Source: Chitinophagaceae bacterium
GTDB taxonomy: Bacteria; Bacteroidota; Bacteroidia; Chitinophagales; Chitinophagaceae
Direction of reading: 5' to 3'
Length of the DNA: 43,658 nt
Assembly (NCBI GenBank): GCA_025449935.1
Contig: JANWIJ010000084.1
Span: 1-43,658 of the forward strand
The notes beneath the pieces were generated by a model. The model was given only the letters and a program-made list of their open reading frames with translations, was not told where the DNA came from and did no database searches. Both the position numbers and the translations under genes were made by a program. Below, piece after piece: positions 17,141-26,450 of the stretch (positions within the stretch are counted from its first letter, which is position 1; each line of letters begins with the position of its first letter).

Positions 17141-18514
17141 TTATAAGTGTTTGTCTTCTTCTTCCTTGAACAGGTCAATAATCCTGTCTTTGAATTTGCC
17201 CCAGAAGCCCGTGAGGTTTTTCCTTTTCTTCATTTCCTTTTCACTTACCGCTTCTTCATCCGGCAAAATGACTTCCTCCTGGCCGTTTTGTTTCAGCCCA
17301 TCAGGCACTTCCACTTTCTTATATTCTTTTTCAAACTGTTTACGGTTGTGCTCATAATCATCATACCCTTTCAGGATAAGGCCAATACAGGTTGAATAGG
17401 TAGGCTTGGCCAGTTCTTCAATATGACCACCGGCCAGGTGTTCGTTCGGGAAACCGATTCTTGCCGGTAATCCCGTCACATATTCAGTAAGCTGGATCAG
17501 GTGTTTTAATTGCGAGCCCCCGCCGGTAAGAATAATGCCGCCGTTGAGCATGCGGTTATCCAGTCCTACCTGCTTCAGGTGGTAGGTAACAAAATCCATG
17601 ATCTCGCTCATACGCGCCTGGATGATATTAGCCAGGTTCTTTACACTGATCTCTTTGGCAGGCATTCCCCTTAAGCCCGGAATGGTGATATAGGCATTTG
17701 ATTTCGCTTCGTTGGCAAGCGCGCTGCCAAACTGCACTTTCATTTGCTCAGCCTGGGTCTTCAGTACTCCCAGTCCTGTTTTTATATCGTTAGTAATATT
17801 CTCGCCGGCAAATGGGATCACCGCGGTATGTTTTAATATGCCTTCATAAAAAACGGCCAGGTCGGTCGTGCCGCCGCCAATATCCACAATGGCCACACCC
17901 GCTTCCATATCTTCCTGTCCCATAACAGCCGAAGAAGATGCAAGGGGTTGCAATACCAGGTCCTTGGTGTGCAGGCCGGACTTTTCGACGCTGCGGTTGA
18001 TATTTTTGATCGCATTTTTATCGCCGGTGATGATATGAAAGTTCGCGCCGATCTTTACCCCGCCATACCCGATAGGGTTGGGGATGTTTTGAAAATTGTC
18101 TACAGTGAACTCCTGCGGTATCACGTCGATGATCTGGTCGCCGGCGGGTATATAAGTTTTATACTGGTCATCAATCAGCTGGTCAATTTCTTTTTGCGTA
18201 ATCTCTTCATCCGTCTTTTGTCTTACAATATCACCACGCGTTTGCAGGCTTTTGATATGATGACCGGCAATGCCAACGTATACTTCGTTCACATCCAGGT
18301 TGGGGTTGGAAGCAAAACAATTTTCGAGCGCCGTTTTAATAGCTTTGATGGTCTCATCAATATTGAGGACCTGGCCGTGTTTAACACCGTTGGAATTGGC
18401 CTTGCCAAATCCAAGAATTTCCAGCTTACCGAATTCGTTCTTACGCCCGGCAATTACAGCGATCTTGGTGGTGCCAATATCGAGACCGACAATAATAGGT
18501 TGTTCGTTGTTCAT
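17141..18514 (-). CDS. ftsA: Cell division protein FtsA
   Basis: A 457-residue actin-like ATPase that ties FtsZ filaments to the membrane. It shows the phosphate-1 loop VGLDIGTTKIAVIAG at residues ~9-23, the 1C-domain region with IDVIPQEFTVD, phosphate-2 VAIVDIGGGTTDLAVF and the adenosine loop GGIILTGGGSQLKHL. The C-terminus has a linker rich in Glu and Lys, then LTGFWGKFKDRIIDLFKEE, an amphipathic membrane-targeting helix. It is followed after 68 bases by ftsZ, its partner. The leader upstream of the ATG is A-rich with AAC repeats and no Shine-Dalgarno sequence. Confidence 0.97.
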   Translation of the reverse strand: MNNEQPIIVGLDIGTTKIAVIAGRKNEFGKLEILGFGKANSNGVKHGQVLNIDETIKAIKTALENCFASNPNLDVNEVYVGIAGHHIKSLQTRGDIVRQKTDEEITQKEIDQLIDDQYKTYIPAGDQIIDVIPQEFTVDNFQNIPNPIGYGGVKIGANFHIITGDKNAIKNINRSVEKSGLHTKDLVLQPLASSSAVMGQEDMEAGVAIVDIGGGTTDLAVFYEGILKHTAVIPFAGENITNDIKTGLGVLKTQAEQMKVQFGSALANEAKSNAYITIPGLRGMPAKEISVKNLANIIQARMSEIMDFVTYHLKQVGLDNRMLNGGIILTGGGSQLKHLIQLTEYVTGLPARIGFPNEHLAGGHIEELAKPTYSTCIGLILKGYDDYEHNRKQFEKEYKKVEVPDGLKQNGQEEVILPDEEAVSEKEMKKRKNLTGFWGKFKDRIIDLFKEEEDKHL

Positions 18515-18569
18515 AGATGTTGTTTTTAGTTGTTGTTGTTTTTATAAATCGAAATCATTTTTTGCTCTC

Positions 18570-19694
18570 TTAATAATATCCTCCATTTTCTTCCTCCCTG
18601 GTTTCCTTTTTGGGCATAACCGCCTTGGGTGTTTTCATTTTTTCAACGGGTTTGGTTTCTTTCCCTGCCCCGGTTTTTGATGGCAAAGAAGATTTCAAAG
18701 GGTTGGGATTGGAAGCTTTATTGTCCGCCTGTTTAACAGGCCTGTTAATTTCTATTTCTTTTAATTCAGGTGCCGGTGCGGTGGCTGAATCAGCCTGCAG
18801 GTCATACCTGCCGGTCACCGGGGCTGTTTTAATTCCCGGTTCCACTACTACTTCGTTTGACTCCGCGATCAGTTTTTCCACGTTCTTTCTATACTGTACC
18901 GGATCGATTTTTATGTTCCCGGCTTGTTTGGACGCCACTACCTGTCCCCGGTACTGGACATCAATCATTTTATACTTATCAAATCCGGTTTTACCCAGCA
19001 CCTGCTGGTAAAAAATAAACAGCCGGCGGAATTTCTGGTCGATATTATCTCCATCTCCCAGTTTCACGATATGATTCCCAACTACCGGTATCATCTCAAA
19101 AGTTCCCTTGTCCGAAATATCAACCTGTGCGACCTGTGACATCCAGAAAGGATCATTAAAAATGAACCCGGCGGTGGTTGTTACATCTTCGAGCAAAGCG
19201 CTGTCTTTCCCGGATAATCTTCTCGTATCGGGGAAACTGGTAAAGACAGGGACCTTTGCACTCAGTTTAGCTGACAAAGGCATCTTTTTCCCGGCCGCAT
19301 CTATATAAAATGAATTACCAGCCTTGGTGAATATCCTCCCCACCGGTTGTTTTTCCGTAACGGTAATGTGCAATACGTTCCGGTTATCAAAATAAAGAAC
19401 GGCATCGTTGATCCAGCTGTTATGCTCCAGCATTTGCCCCAGCTCATGCAGGTTGAAAGAGGAAACAGGCTGGCCTTTGATCTTTCCGCCGGTGGCATTG
19501 ACCAATAACTGCTTCACATCATTTTCATCAATGAAGAAGTTATTGCCGGTTGCCTTCAGGGTTATGGCATAGTCGCTGCATTCTCCTTTATTCTTCTTGC
19601 CGATTGCGGCGAGCAGCAGGGTAAGCATGCCACCGCCAATACATACCCAGACGGTGATGAATAAAATTTTTCGTATGGTTGATTTTGCGTTCAC
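18570..19694 (-). CDS. ftsQ: Cell division protein FtsQ
   Basis: A 374-residue bitopic membrane protein of the divisome. A short basic cytoplasmic head is followed by one membrane segment (residues ~9-30, ILFITVWVCIGGGMLTLLLA), then a POTRA-like start (NNFFIDENDVKQLLVNATGG) and the FtsQ beta domain with ITVTEKQPVGRIF. The last ~90 residues are an extension rich in Lys, Pro and Ala that ends in a charged tail. It starts with GTG one base after the murC stop codon (TAA-C-GTG), so translation is probably coupled. The identity rests on position in the cluster and topology as well as sequence. Confidence 0.92.
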   Translation of the reverse strand: MNAKSTIRKILFITVWVCIGGGMLTLLLAAIGKKNKGECSDYAITLKATGNNFFIDENDVKQLLVNATGGKIKGQPVSSFNLHELGQMLEHNSWINDAVLYFDNRNVLHITVTEKQPVGRIFTKAGNSFYIDAAGKKMPLSAKLSAKVPVFTSFPDTRRLSGKDSALLEDVTTTAGFIFNDPFWMSQVAQVDISDKGTFEMIPVVGNHIVKLGDGDNIDQKFRRLFIFYQQVLGKTGFDKYKMIDVQYRGQVVASKQAGNIKIDPVQYRKNVEKLIAESNEVVVEPGIKTAPVTGRYDLQADSATAPAPELKEIEINRPVKQADNKASNPNPLKSSLPSKTGAGKETKPVEKMKTPKAVMPKKETREEENGGYY

Positions 19695-19695
19695 G

Positions 19696-21120
19696 TTATA
19701 TTTCTTTTAAAATCTCCCTGATGGGCTCCACCATGTTATCGATATCTCCTGCCCCTGCTGTTATAATTACTTCACCAAATTCCTTATTGACTGTTTGCCT
19801 GTATTCATGCTGAATCCAGTTCATCAGTTCAGGCTTCCCCAGAACTTTCTTGTTCTCCTTTTTCATTTTGCCCAGGATCATTTCACTGTTCACACCGGCT
19901 ATCGGTAATTCCCTTGCGGGATAAATGGGTAAGAGAACCACTTCATCTGCCAAATCCAGCACTTCGGCAAATCCATCAGCCAGGTCCCGGGTCCTGCTGT
20001 ACAGGTGCGGTTGAAACAGCACCGTACACTTTTTTTGTTTAAACAGGGTTTTAGCCCCGTTGATCAATGCTCTCAGTTCCTCCGGGTGATGGGCATAGTC
20101 ATCAATAAAAACCAGGCGGTTGTTTTTAATGATATACTCAAACCTTCTCTTCACACCCCTGAAGTTCTCAACGGCAGCTTTGATCCTGTCATGCTCAATT
20201 TCCAAAGAACTCGCAACGGTGATGGCCGCTACTGCATTTTCAACATTGTGCATTCCACCCATATTCAGTTTCACATTCTCCAGCACAATCCCTTTTATCC
20301 TGATATCAAATTCATAGGTTCCATTCATCATCCGGATATTATCGGCATACACATCGGCACTTTCGTTCTGCAGGCTATAGGTAAGCTGTTCATCCGCCTG
20401 CAAGTCTCTCCCGCGCTTTAATCCAAACTGCCGTATCAGCAAACCACCAGGCTTTATTCTTTTACTGAAATCAATAAAAGCCTCTTCCATGGCACCGGCT
20501 GTTCCGTAAATATCCAGGTGGTCCGCATCCATGGCTGTGATAATGGCTACATCAGGATTTAGTTTCAAAAAACTCCTGTCATACTCATCAGCCTCTATCA
20601 CGCACACATTTTTTTCATTGCTCCAGAAATTCGTCCCATAATTCACTGCAATTCCTCCGAGGAAAGCATTGCATCCAAATCCACTGTCCCGGAGCAAATG
20701 CGCCACCATCGTCGTAATCGTGGTTTTGCCATGCGTACCTGCGATACATATATTAAAAGAACTTTCCGTGATAATCTGCAACACATCGCTTCTCTTTACC
20801 ACTTTATAGCCCTCCTGCCGGTAATATTCCAGTTCTTTATGCCCCGCTGGTATAGCGGGGGTATATACTACCAGGCTGACCTGTTTCGGAACCCGGTCAA
20901 CATTTTCCTCATAATAAACCGGGATGCCGCTGGCTTCCAGTTCCCTTGTCAATGCGGTGGGGGTTTTGTCATACCCACTCACTTTAATGCCCTTTGCATC
21001 AAAAAACCTGGCAATGGCACTCATCCCGATCCCCCCGATCCCGATAAAATAAACTTCGTTCATCTTGTCAAACCCCCGGAAGGGGGTATTCATAAGGACA
21101 GTATTGGCTTGTATGTTCAT
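19696..21120 (-). CDS. murC: UDP-N-acetylmuramate--L-alanine ligase MurC
   Basis: A 474-residue cytoplasmic ligase that adds L-alanine to UDP-MurNAc. It shows the UDP-binding loop YFIGIGGIGMSAIARFF, the ATP loop CIAGTHGKTTITTMVAHLL, the metal and carbamate region VIEADEYDRSFL and the C-terminal FIDDYAHHPEEL and LFQPHLYSRT blocks diagnostic of MurC. The ATG at 21120 lies five bases after the murG stop codon. Two further in-frame ATGs (21093 and 21063) are possible starts; the one at 21063 begins right before the conserved loop. Confidence 0.97.
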   Translation of the reverse strand: MNIQANTVLMNTPFRGFDKMNEVYFIGIGGIGMSAIARFFDAKGIKVSGYDKTPTALTRELEASGIPVYYEENVDRVPKQVSLVVYTPAIPAGHKELEYYRQEGYKVVKRSDVLQIITESSFNICIAGTHGKTTITTMVAHLLRDSGFGCNAFLGGIAVNYGTNFWSNEKNVCVIEADEYDRSFLKLNPDVAIITAMDADHLDIYGTAGAMEEAFIDFSKRIKPGGLLIRQFGLKRGRDLQADEQLTYSLQNESADVYADNIRMMNGTYEFDIRIKGIVLENVKLNMGGMHNVENAVAAITVASSLEIEHDRIKAAVENFRGVKRRFEYIIKNNRLVFIDDYAHHPEELRALINGAKTLFKQKKCTVLFQPHLYSRTRDLADGFAEVLDLADEVVLLPIYPARELPIAGVNSEMILGKMKKENKKVLGKPELMNWIQHEYRQTVNKEFGEVIITAGAGDIDNMVEPIREILKEI

Positions 21121-21125
21121 GGTAG

Positions 21126-22214
21126 CTAAATCAATTTCAAAATTTCATTAGCTATAACATTATCAGCATTGGTCACAGCAAGCCGGGTGATATTCTCTTT
21201 CAATTCTTCCTGCTTGCTAATATCCTTTGACAGCTCGATCGTCATGAAAACCAGTTTTTGCATAGTTTCACTGTCTCTCACCATCAAGGCTGCATTCTTA
21301 TTCACCAGTTGCATGGCATTCACCGACTGGTGATCTTCTGCAGCAAAAGGATAGGGTACGAACAAAACGGGCTTTTTTACAACACATAACTCGGCAAGTG
21401 CCATAGCGCCGGAACGGGAAACAACCACATCCGCGGCTGCATATGCATATTCCATCTGCGTGATAAAATCATTGACCCAAACTGCTTTTTTCCCACCGGC
21501 TCTTGTCTTCGCTGTTTCCAAATAAGGTTTCCCGGTTTGCCAGATCAGCTGTATGTCCGCATGTTGAAAATCATCCAGCCCTTTATTGACCGCTTCGTTG
21601 ATGGATTTGGCCCCAAGGCTACCTCCAACTACGAGCACCGTTTTCTTAGCTTCATCCAGCGAAAAGAATTTTATTCCTTCCGTTCTTGTTAATACTGACC
21701 TCGAGATGCTGGCCCTAACCGGGTTTCCCGTCACCATTATCCGGTCTTTCGGAAAAAATTTTTCCATCTCGCCGGTCCCGGTAAAAATTTTTGTCGCTTT
21801 TCTCCCGAGCATGATATTCGATTTGCCCGCAAAGGAATTTGACTCATGGATAAAGGTTGGTATCCGTTTTACCTGCGCTACCCTTAACACCGGGAAACTG
21901 GAATACCCTCCTACTCCTATGGCTGCATCCGGTTTAAAGCGGCTGATGATGGAACGAACCTGGAAAAAACTTTTTGCCAGTTTGAATGGCAATCCGATAT
22001 TTTTTATCAAAGAACTCCGGTTGAAACCTGCTATGTCCAACCCTTCAATTTTATATCCTGCCTGGGGTACTTTTTCCATTTCCATTCTTCCCTTTGCCCC
22101 TACAAACAATATTTCAATATCCGCATCTATCTTTTTCAACGCATTGGCAATCGCTATGGCGGGAAAAATATGCCCGCCTGTTCCTCCGCCTGCTATGATC
22201 ACCCGCTTACTCAT
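21126..22214 (-). CDS. murG: Lipid II synthase MurG (UDP-GlcNAc transferase)
   Basis: A 362-residue glycosyltransferase that adds GlcNAc to Lipid I at the inner membrane face. The N-terminal GGGTGGHIFPAIAIA (donor-side loop) and IGVGGYSSFPVLRVA are family hallmarks. The C-terminal domain has VVVGGSLGAKSINEAV, ADVVVSRSGAMALAEL and FVPYPFAAEDHQSVNA, with the GlcNAc-binding glutamate. I chose the ATG at 22214, eight bases after the ftsW stop codon; a GTG two codons earlier (22220) is also possible but gives an odd MIMSKR start. Confidence 0.97.
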   Translation of the reverse strand: MSKRVIIAGGGTGGHIFPAIAIANALKKIDADIEILFVGAKGRMEMEKVPQAGYKIEGLDIAGFNRSSLIKNIGLPFKLAKSFFQVRSIISRFKPDAAIGVGGYSSFPVLRVAQVKRIPTFIHESNSFAGKSNIMLGRKATKIFTGTGEMEKFFPKDRIMVTGNPVRASISRSVLTRTEGIKFFSLDEAKKTVLVVGGSLGAKSINEAVNKGLDDFQHADIQLIWQTGKPYLETAKTRAGGKKAVWVNDFITQMEYAYAAADVVVSRSGAMALAELCVVKKPVLFVPYPFAAEDHQSVNAMQLVNKNAALMVRDSETMQKLVFMTIELSKDISKQEELKENITRLAVTNADNVIANEILKLI

Positions 22215-22222
22215 GATCACGT

Positions 22223-23488
22223 TTATTTTACGAATTCAGCGGAAGTCTTTCCTTCCAGCTGCTCCACGTTTCTTGCAACACTTAATATGATACCGATGGC
22301 CAGGCAGGTAAATATGAAACTGGTTCCTCCCATACTCACCAACGGCAGGGTTACCCCGGTTACCGGGAACAAATTCACGGTAACAGCCATATTGGCCATG
22401 GCCTGTATCGCCAAAGTGAAACTGAGTCCCAATGCCAGGAACGCTCCAAAAGCAAATGGGCATCGCTTAAATATCCGGATGCAGCGATAGAGAAATACCA
22501 GGTAGATAAACATGATGAACGCACCGCCCACCAGCCCGTATTCTTCTATGATGATCGCATAAATAAAATCATTGTACGCCTGCGGCAGGTAATCCCGGGT
22601 AGTACTGTTCCCGGGACCTACGCCCAATACACCACCTTTGGCAATCGCTATTTTTGCCTGGTTCACCTGGTAAGCATCATTATCGGTTTCCTTACTCCCG
22701 TAGATAAAACTCTCCATGCGCCCAATCCAGGTATCCACCCGACCGAATAAGGTGGAAGAAGCCTTTTTCGTAACTACAACCTCTTCCGTTTTTGTTTCGC
22801 CATGCCGGACAACAGCCGCGGTTATCAAAAACAATATGGGAATCAGGGCAATCCCGATCGTCATCAACAGGTGCTTTGTCTTAACCCTCCCGATAAACAT
22901 CAGCAGCATGCAACTGGCACCCAGCAGCAAGGCAGTTGAAAGATTGGCGGGTGCAATCAGCAGGCAGGTTATCGCAACGGGTGCGATGACCGGAAGAAAT
23001 CCCTTTTTGAAATTTTTAATTACATCCTGCTTTTTGCTGAGTAACCTGGCCAGGTACATGAATAAGGCAAGCTTGGCGAGGTCGGAGGTTTGCATGGTCA
23101 TATTGACAAAAGGCAACCGTATCCACCGGCTCCCTTCGTTCATTTTTACGCCAAAAAATAAAGTGTAGGCCAGCAGGGGAAGGGAAATCAGGAAGGCAAT
23201 CCTGGCCGCCCGCGAATAAAAGGTGTAATTAACCAGGTGGGCAAAATAAATAACCATAATGCCCGCCAGTATAAAGGCGATCTGCTTAAAAAGATAGATC
23301 TCTGTATTTCCTTTGTAATTTTTATAGGCCAGCGAACCGGTGGCGCTGTACACCGCCAGCAGCGAAACCAATGTCAGCAACACCACCAGCGCCCAGATCA
23401 CCTTGTCGCCACGGGTGTTGTTCAGGAAACTGGCAGTACTGAAGTTATTCTTCAGCTCATTAAACCGTATGTCTTTTGCTGCATCCAT
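22223..23488 (-). CDS. ftsW: Septal peptidoglycan glycosyltransferase FtsW
   Basis: A 421-residue SEDS-family membrane protein with about ten hydrophobic segments, the polymerase partner of the FtsI transpeptidase. The SEDS hallmarks are present: NEGSRWIRLPFVNMTMQTSDLAKLAL (the W-x-P-Q-S-E-like block), the large extracytoplasmic loop with KGGVLGVGPGNSTTRDYLPQAYNDFIYAIIIEEYGLVGG, and the last blocks VNLFPVTGVTLPLVSMGGTSF. The aspartate in NDFIYA corresponds to the usual D-F-x-F/Y site. It starts with an ATG four bases downstream of the murD stop codon. Confidence 0.96.
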   Translation of the reverse strand: MDAAKDIRFNELKNNFSTASFLNNTRGDKVIWALVVLLTLVSLLAVYSATGSLAYKNYKGNTEIYLFKQIAFILAGIMVIYFAHLVNYTFYSRAARIAFLISLPLLAYTLFFGVKMNEGSRWIRLPFVNMTMQTSDLAKLALFMYLARLLSKKQDVIKNFKKGFLPVIAPVAITCLLIAPANLSTALLLGASCMLLMFIGRVKTKHLLMTIGIALIPILFLITAAVVRHGETKTEEVVVTKKASSTLFGRVDTWIGRMESFIYGSKETDNDAYQVNQAKIAIAKGGVLGVGPGNSTTRDYLPQAYNDFIYAIIIEEYGLVGGAFIMFIYLVFLYRCIRIFKRCPFAFGAFLALGLSFTLAIQAMANMAVTVNLFPVTGVTLPLVSMGGTSFIFTCLAIGIILSVARNVEQLEGKTSAEFVK

Positions 23489-23492
23489 CGTT

Positions 23493-24833
23493 TTATAATT
23501 CTTTCACAGCCTGCTTGAATTGGTTTCCCCGGTCCTCGTAGTTTTTAAACAAATCAAAACTGGCACATGCCGGGCTTAATAAGACCACATCACCTTTTTC
23601 TGAAAAATGAAAGGCCGCATGTACCGCATCCAGGGCACTCCCGGTATTGACCAGCGGGTTAATATCCTTCCCAAAAGCCTCATGTATCTTCCTGTTATCG
23701 GTACCCAGGCAAATAATCGCTTTCACTTTTTCTTTCACCAGCTCAGCGATCAATGAATAGTCATTCCCTTTATCTACCCCACCCAATATGAGGATGGTTG
23801 GTTTGGTCATACTTTCCAGTGCATACCAGGTAGAGTTTACATTGGTAGCCTTGCTATCGTTGATAAACTCAACCCCCCGGATCGTAGCCACATGTTCCAT
23901 GCGGTGTTCCAGGCTTTGAAAGTCCTGCACCGCTTCCCGGATTTTTTCTTTCCGGATATCAAGGGTAGTAGCGGCTACGCAGGCTGCCATAGTATTGTAC
24001 TGATTATGCTTCCCTTTCAGGGCAAAATCAAATACACTCATATTGGTAAAATCCTGTCCTGTCCTGATGTACATATCCCCGTCTTTAATAAATGCTCCAT
24101 TGGGTAGTTCTCGTTTCATACTTATTGGCAGTTGGTTAGATTGAATATTGAATTGGTTTAAATATTTCATAGTTACTTCATCATCGGCGCAGTAAATGAA
24201 ATGATCATTTGACTGCTGGTTCATCGTGATACGGAATTTGCTGCGGATATAATTTCCGAATTGGTAATCGTAACGGTCCAGGTGGTCTTCCGTAATGTTG
24301 GTCAGTATGGCTATGTCGGGCCGGAAGGTCTTAATATCATCCAGCTGGAAACTGCTTATTTCAACAACGTACAGCGACCTGGGATCCTCCGCTACCTGTT
24401 TGGCAAATGAATCCCCGATATTTCCTACCAGCGCACAATCCATTCCCGCTGTTTTACAAATGTGGTAGGTCAGTGCCGTCGTGGTCGTTTTTCCATTGCT
24501 CCCGGTAACCGCCACTATCCGGCTGGCGCCTTTAAACCGGTAAGCCAATTCCACTTCGCTGATGATGTCAATACCGCGGGTCCTGATTTTTTTCACCAGC
24601 TCATTTTTCTCAGGTATACCCGGGCTTTTCATTACTTCATCTGCCTGCAGCACCCTTGCTTCATCATGCCGACCTTCTTCGTAATCAATTCCTGCTTTCC
24701 GCAATTCGTTACGATAATGATCTTTCAAAGAACTTCCCTCGGTAAGGAATACATCATATCCCTGTTGCTTCGCCAGCAGTGCAGCGCCCACACCACTTTC
24801 ACCTCCTCCCAATATGACAAACCTTTTGCTCAT
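23493..24833 (-). CDS. murD: UDP-N-acetylmuramoylalanine--D-glutamate ligase MurD
   Basis: A 446-residue cytoplasmic ligase that adds D-glutamate to UDP-MurNAc-L-Ala. It shows VILGGGESGVGAALLA (UDP site), AVTGSNGKTTTTALTYHI (ATP loop), VVEISSFQLDD (typical MurD), TEDHLDRYD and the C-terminal FINDSKATNVNSTWYAL and LSPACASFDLFKNYEDRG blocks. I chose the ATG at 24833, which gives MSKRFVILGGG; an in-frame GTG at 24842 is the only alternative. A gap of 284 bases separates it from mraY upstream, the largest gap inside the cluster. Confidence 0.97.
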   Translation of the reverse strand: MSKRFVILGGGESGVGAALLAKQQGYDVFLTEGSSLKDHYRNELRKAGIDYEEGRHDEARVLQADEVMKSPGIPEKNELVKKIRTRGIDIISEVELAYRFKGASRIVAVTGSNGKTTTTALTYHICKTAGMDCALVGNIGDSFAKQVAEDPRSLYVVEISSFQLDDIKTFRPDIAILTNITEDHLDRYDYQFGNYIRSKFRITMNQQSNDHFIYCADDEVTMKYLNQFNIQSNQLPISMKRELPNGAFIKDGDMYIRTGQDFTNMSVFDFALKGKHNQYNTMAACVAATTLDIRKEKIREAVQDFQSLEHRMEHVATIRGVEFINDSKATNVNSTWYALESMTKPTILILGGVDKGNDYSLIAELVKEKVKAIICLGTDNRKIHEAFGKDINPLVNTGSALDAVHAAFHFSEKGDVVLLSPACASFDLFKNYEDRGNQFKQAVKEL

Positions 24834-24849
24834 AAACCTCACCCTTGTT

Positions 24850-24866
24850 CTCTCCCGCGGGGAGAG
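24850..24866. repeat. GC-rich hairpin upstream of murD
   Basis: CTCTCCC-GCG-GGGAGAG, a perfect 7-bp stem, lies 16 bases upstream of the murD start inside the unusually large mraY-murD gap. There is no T-tract. Its form resembles interspersed palindromic repeats (the CTCTCCC...GGGAGAG kind) found between genes in many bacteria, but no second copy was seen in this window. Confidence 0.5.
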
Positions 24867-25117
24867 CGGCCGGGCTGAATAACACTTTTCAACTTTTACA
24901 CTAATACTTCAGCAGCTATGTCCATCCGGCTGCATTAATTCCGCCCTCACTTTCGATTTCCTGTCAAAAGCAGTGTACGGAAGTTGGTTTTTCATAAGTA
25001 TTAGTTTTCAATACAACTGTACCACAATTCGATTGGATCAGGCCATTAGTTATCAGCAGGTCCGGACTCGGTCGGGGGTTTTTCAACAATATTTTCTCAA
25101 AAGCAATTACAAACTGA

Positions 25118-26395
25118 CTATCGCAACTTCAAGGTGACTATACTGAATACCACCAGCAGCACGGTCACTATCCAGAATCTTGTGACAATCTTTACTTCGT
25201 GGTACCCTTTTACCTGGAAATGGTGGTGAAGCGGCGCTTTTAAAAACACCCTTCTCCCGGTTCCAAACCTTTTTCTCGTGTACTTGAAATAAGTGACCTG
25301 TAGCAACACGCTCAATGTTTCCACGAAGAATACCCCGCAAAAAATTGGTAACAGCAATTCCTTGTGCACGATTATCGCCAATGAAGCAATGATGCCACCC
25401 AGCGTAAGGCTTCCGGTATCCCCCATGAATATTTGCGCAGGGAACGAATTATACCAGAGAAAACCAATACATCCCCCGATCATGGCCGCAATGAATATGG
25501 ATAACTCACCCAGGTCGGGGATATACATGATGTTGAGATAATCCGCGAATATCAGGTTACCGCTTGCGTAAGCGAATATTCCCAGTAATACCCCGATTAT
25601 CGCCGAGGTTCCCGTGGCCAACCCGTCCAACCCGTCCGTAAGGTTGGAACCATTCGAAACCGCAGTGATAATAAATATCACGATCAATATGTAAAGAACC
25701 CATGTATAATCTCTCCAGGAAGACGGCAGCAATTTTGAATAATTGAATTCATGATTTTTCACAAATGGAATGGTCGTGACTATGCTCTTGGTTTCCGTGA
25801 AATATTTTGTCCGCCCATTGATCTCTTTGGAAAAAACAGTGGAATCGCTTGTCGGCGTTTGCCCAACATATTCTCTCCAGATCTTTACTTCACTGTTGAA
25901 ATAAAGCACGGCCCCAACCGTAATGCCCAATCCTACCTGTCCTAAAATTTTGAACCACCCGGCCAACCCGTCACTGCCCGTCTTCTTATATTGCTCTCCT
26001 CTTTTTTGCGCTTCCCTTTTGCCACGCAGTTTCAAATAGTCATCGATAAATCCAATGATACCTAACCAGACGGTGCTCACCAGCATCAATTGTATATAAA
26101 TCTTTGTCAGGTCAGCCAGCAACAAAGTAGGAATCAGGATAGCTAAAATGATGATGATCCCTCCCATGGTCGGTGTACCACTTTTGCTTGCCTGTCCCGC
26201 CAGTCCTTCATCACGGATACTTTCCCCGATCTGTCTCCGCCTTAAAAAATAGATCAGCTTTCTTCCGAATACTGTCGTGATAAAGAGTGACAGCAACATC
26301 GCCAGCAATACCCGGAACGTGATGAATTCGAAGAGCCGGCTCCCCGGAAACTTGATCCCTTCTTCTTTTAGCCAATCAAATAAATGATAGAGCAT
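25118..26395 (-). CDS. mraY: Phospho-MurNAc-pentapeptide transferase MraY
   Basis: A 425-residue integral membrane enzyme that forms Lipid I from UDP-MurNAc-pentapeptide and undecaprenyl phosphate. The diagnostic blocks are GTPTMGGIIII, the magnesium-binding FIDDYLKLRG and NLTDGLDGLATGTSAI, FLWYNSFPAQIFMGDTGSLTLG and LKAPLHHHFQVKG, whose HHH is characteristic. It exceeds the usual ~360 residues because of a loop of about 60 residues (around 175-235: WREYVGQTPTSDSTVFSKE up to YSKLLPSSW) between membrane segments, as in Bacteroidota homologues. The leader before the ATG is AAC-rich with no Shine-Dalgarno sequence. Confidence 0.97.
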   Translation of the reverse strand: MLYHLFDWLKEEGIKFPGSRLFEFITFRVLLAMLLSLFITTVFGRKLIYFLRRRQIGESIRDEGLAGQASKSGTPTMGGIIIILAILIPTLLLADLTKIYIQLMLVSTVWLGIIGFIDDYLKLRGKREAQKRGEQYKKTGSDGLAGWFKILGQVGLGITVGAVLYFNSEVKIWREYVGQTPTSDSTVFSKEINGRTKYFTETKSIVTTIPFVKNHEFNYSKLLPSSWRDYTWVLYILIVIFIITAVSNGSNLTDGLDGLATGTSAIIGVLLGIFAYASGNLIFADYLNIMYIPDLGELSIFIAAMIGGCIGFLWYNSFPAQIFMGDTGSLTLGGIIASLAIIVHKELLLPIFCGVFFVETLSVLLQVTYFKYTRKRFGTGRRVFLKAPLHHHFQVKGYHEVKIVTRFWIVTVLLVVFSIVTLKLR

Positions 26396-26450
26396 CGCTG
26401 GTTCCTGGTTGTTGTTGGTTTGCGTTATTCAACTATTCCTTTTAATCCGC

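Noticed and set aside
25060-25090. A GC-rich segment followed by Ts after mraY, read as a terminator
   Set aside because: The stem is poor and the T-run is on the plus strand, while all genes here are on the minus strand.
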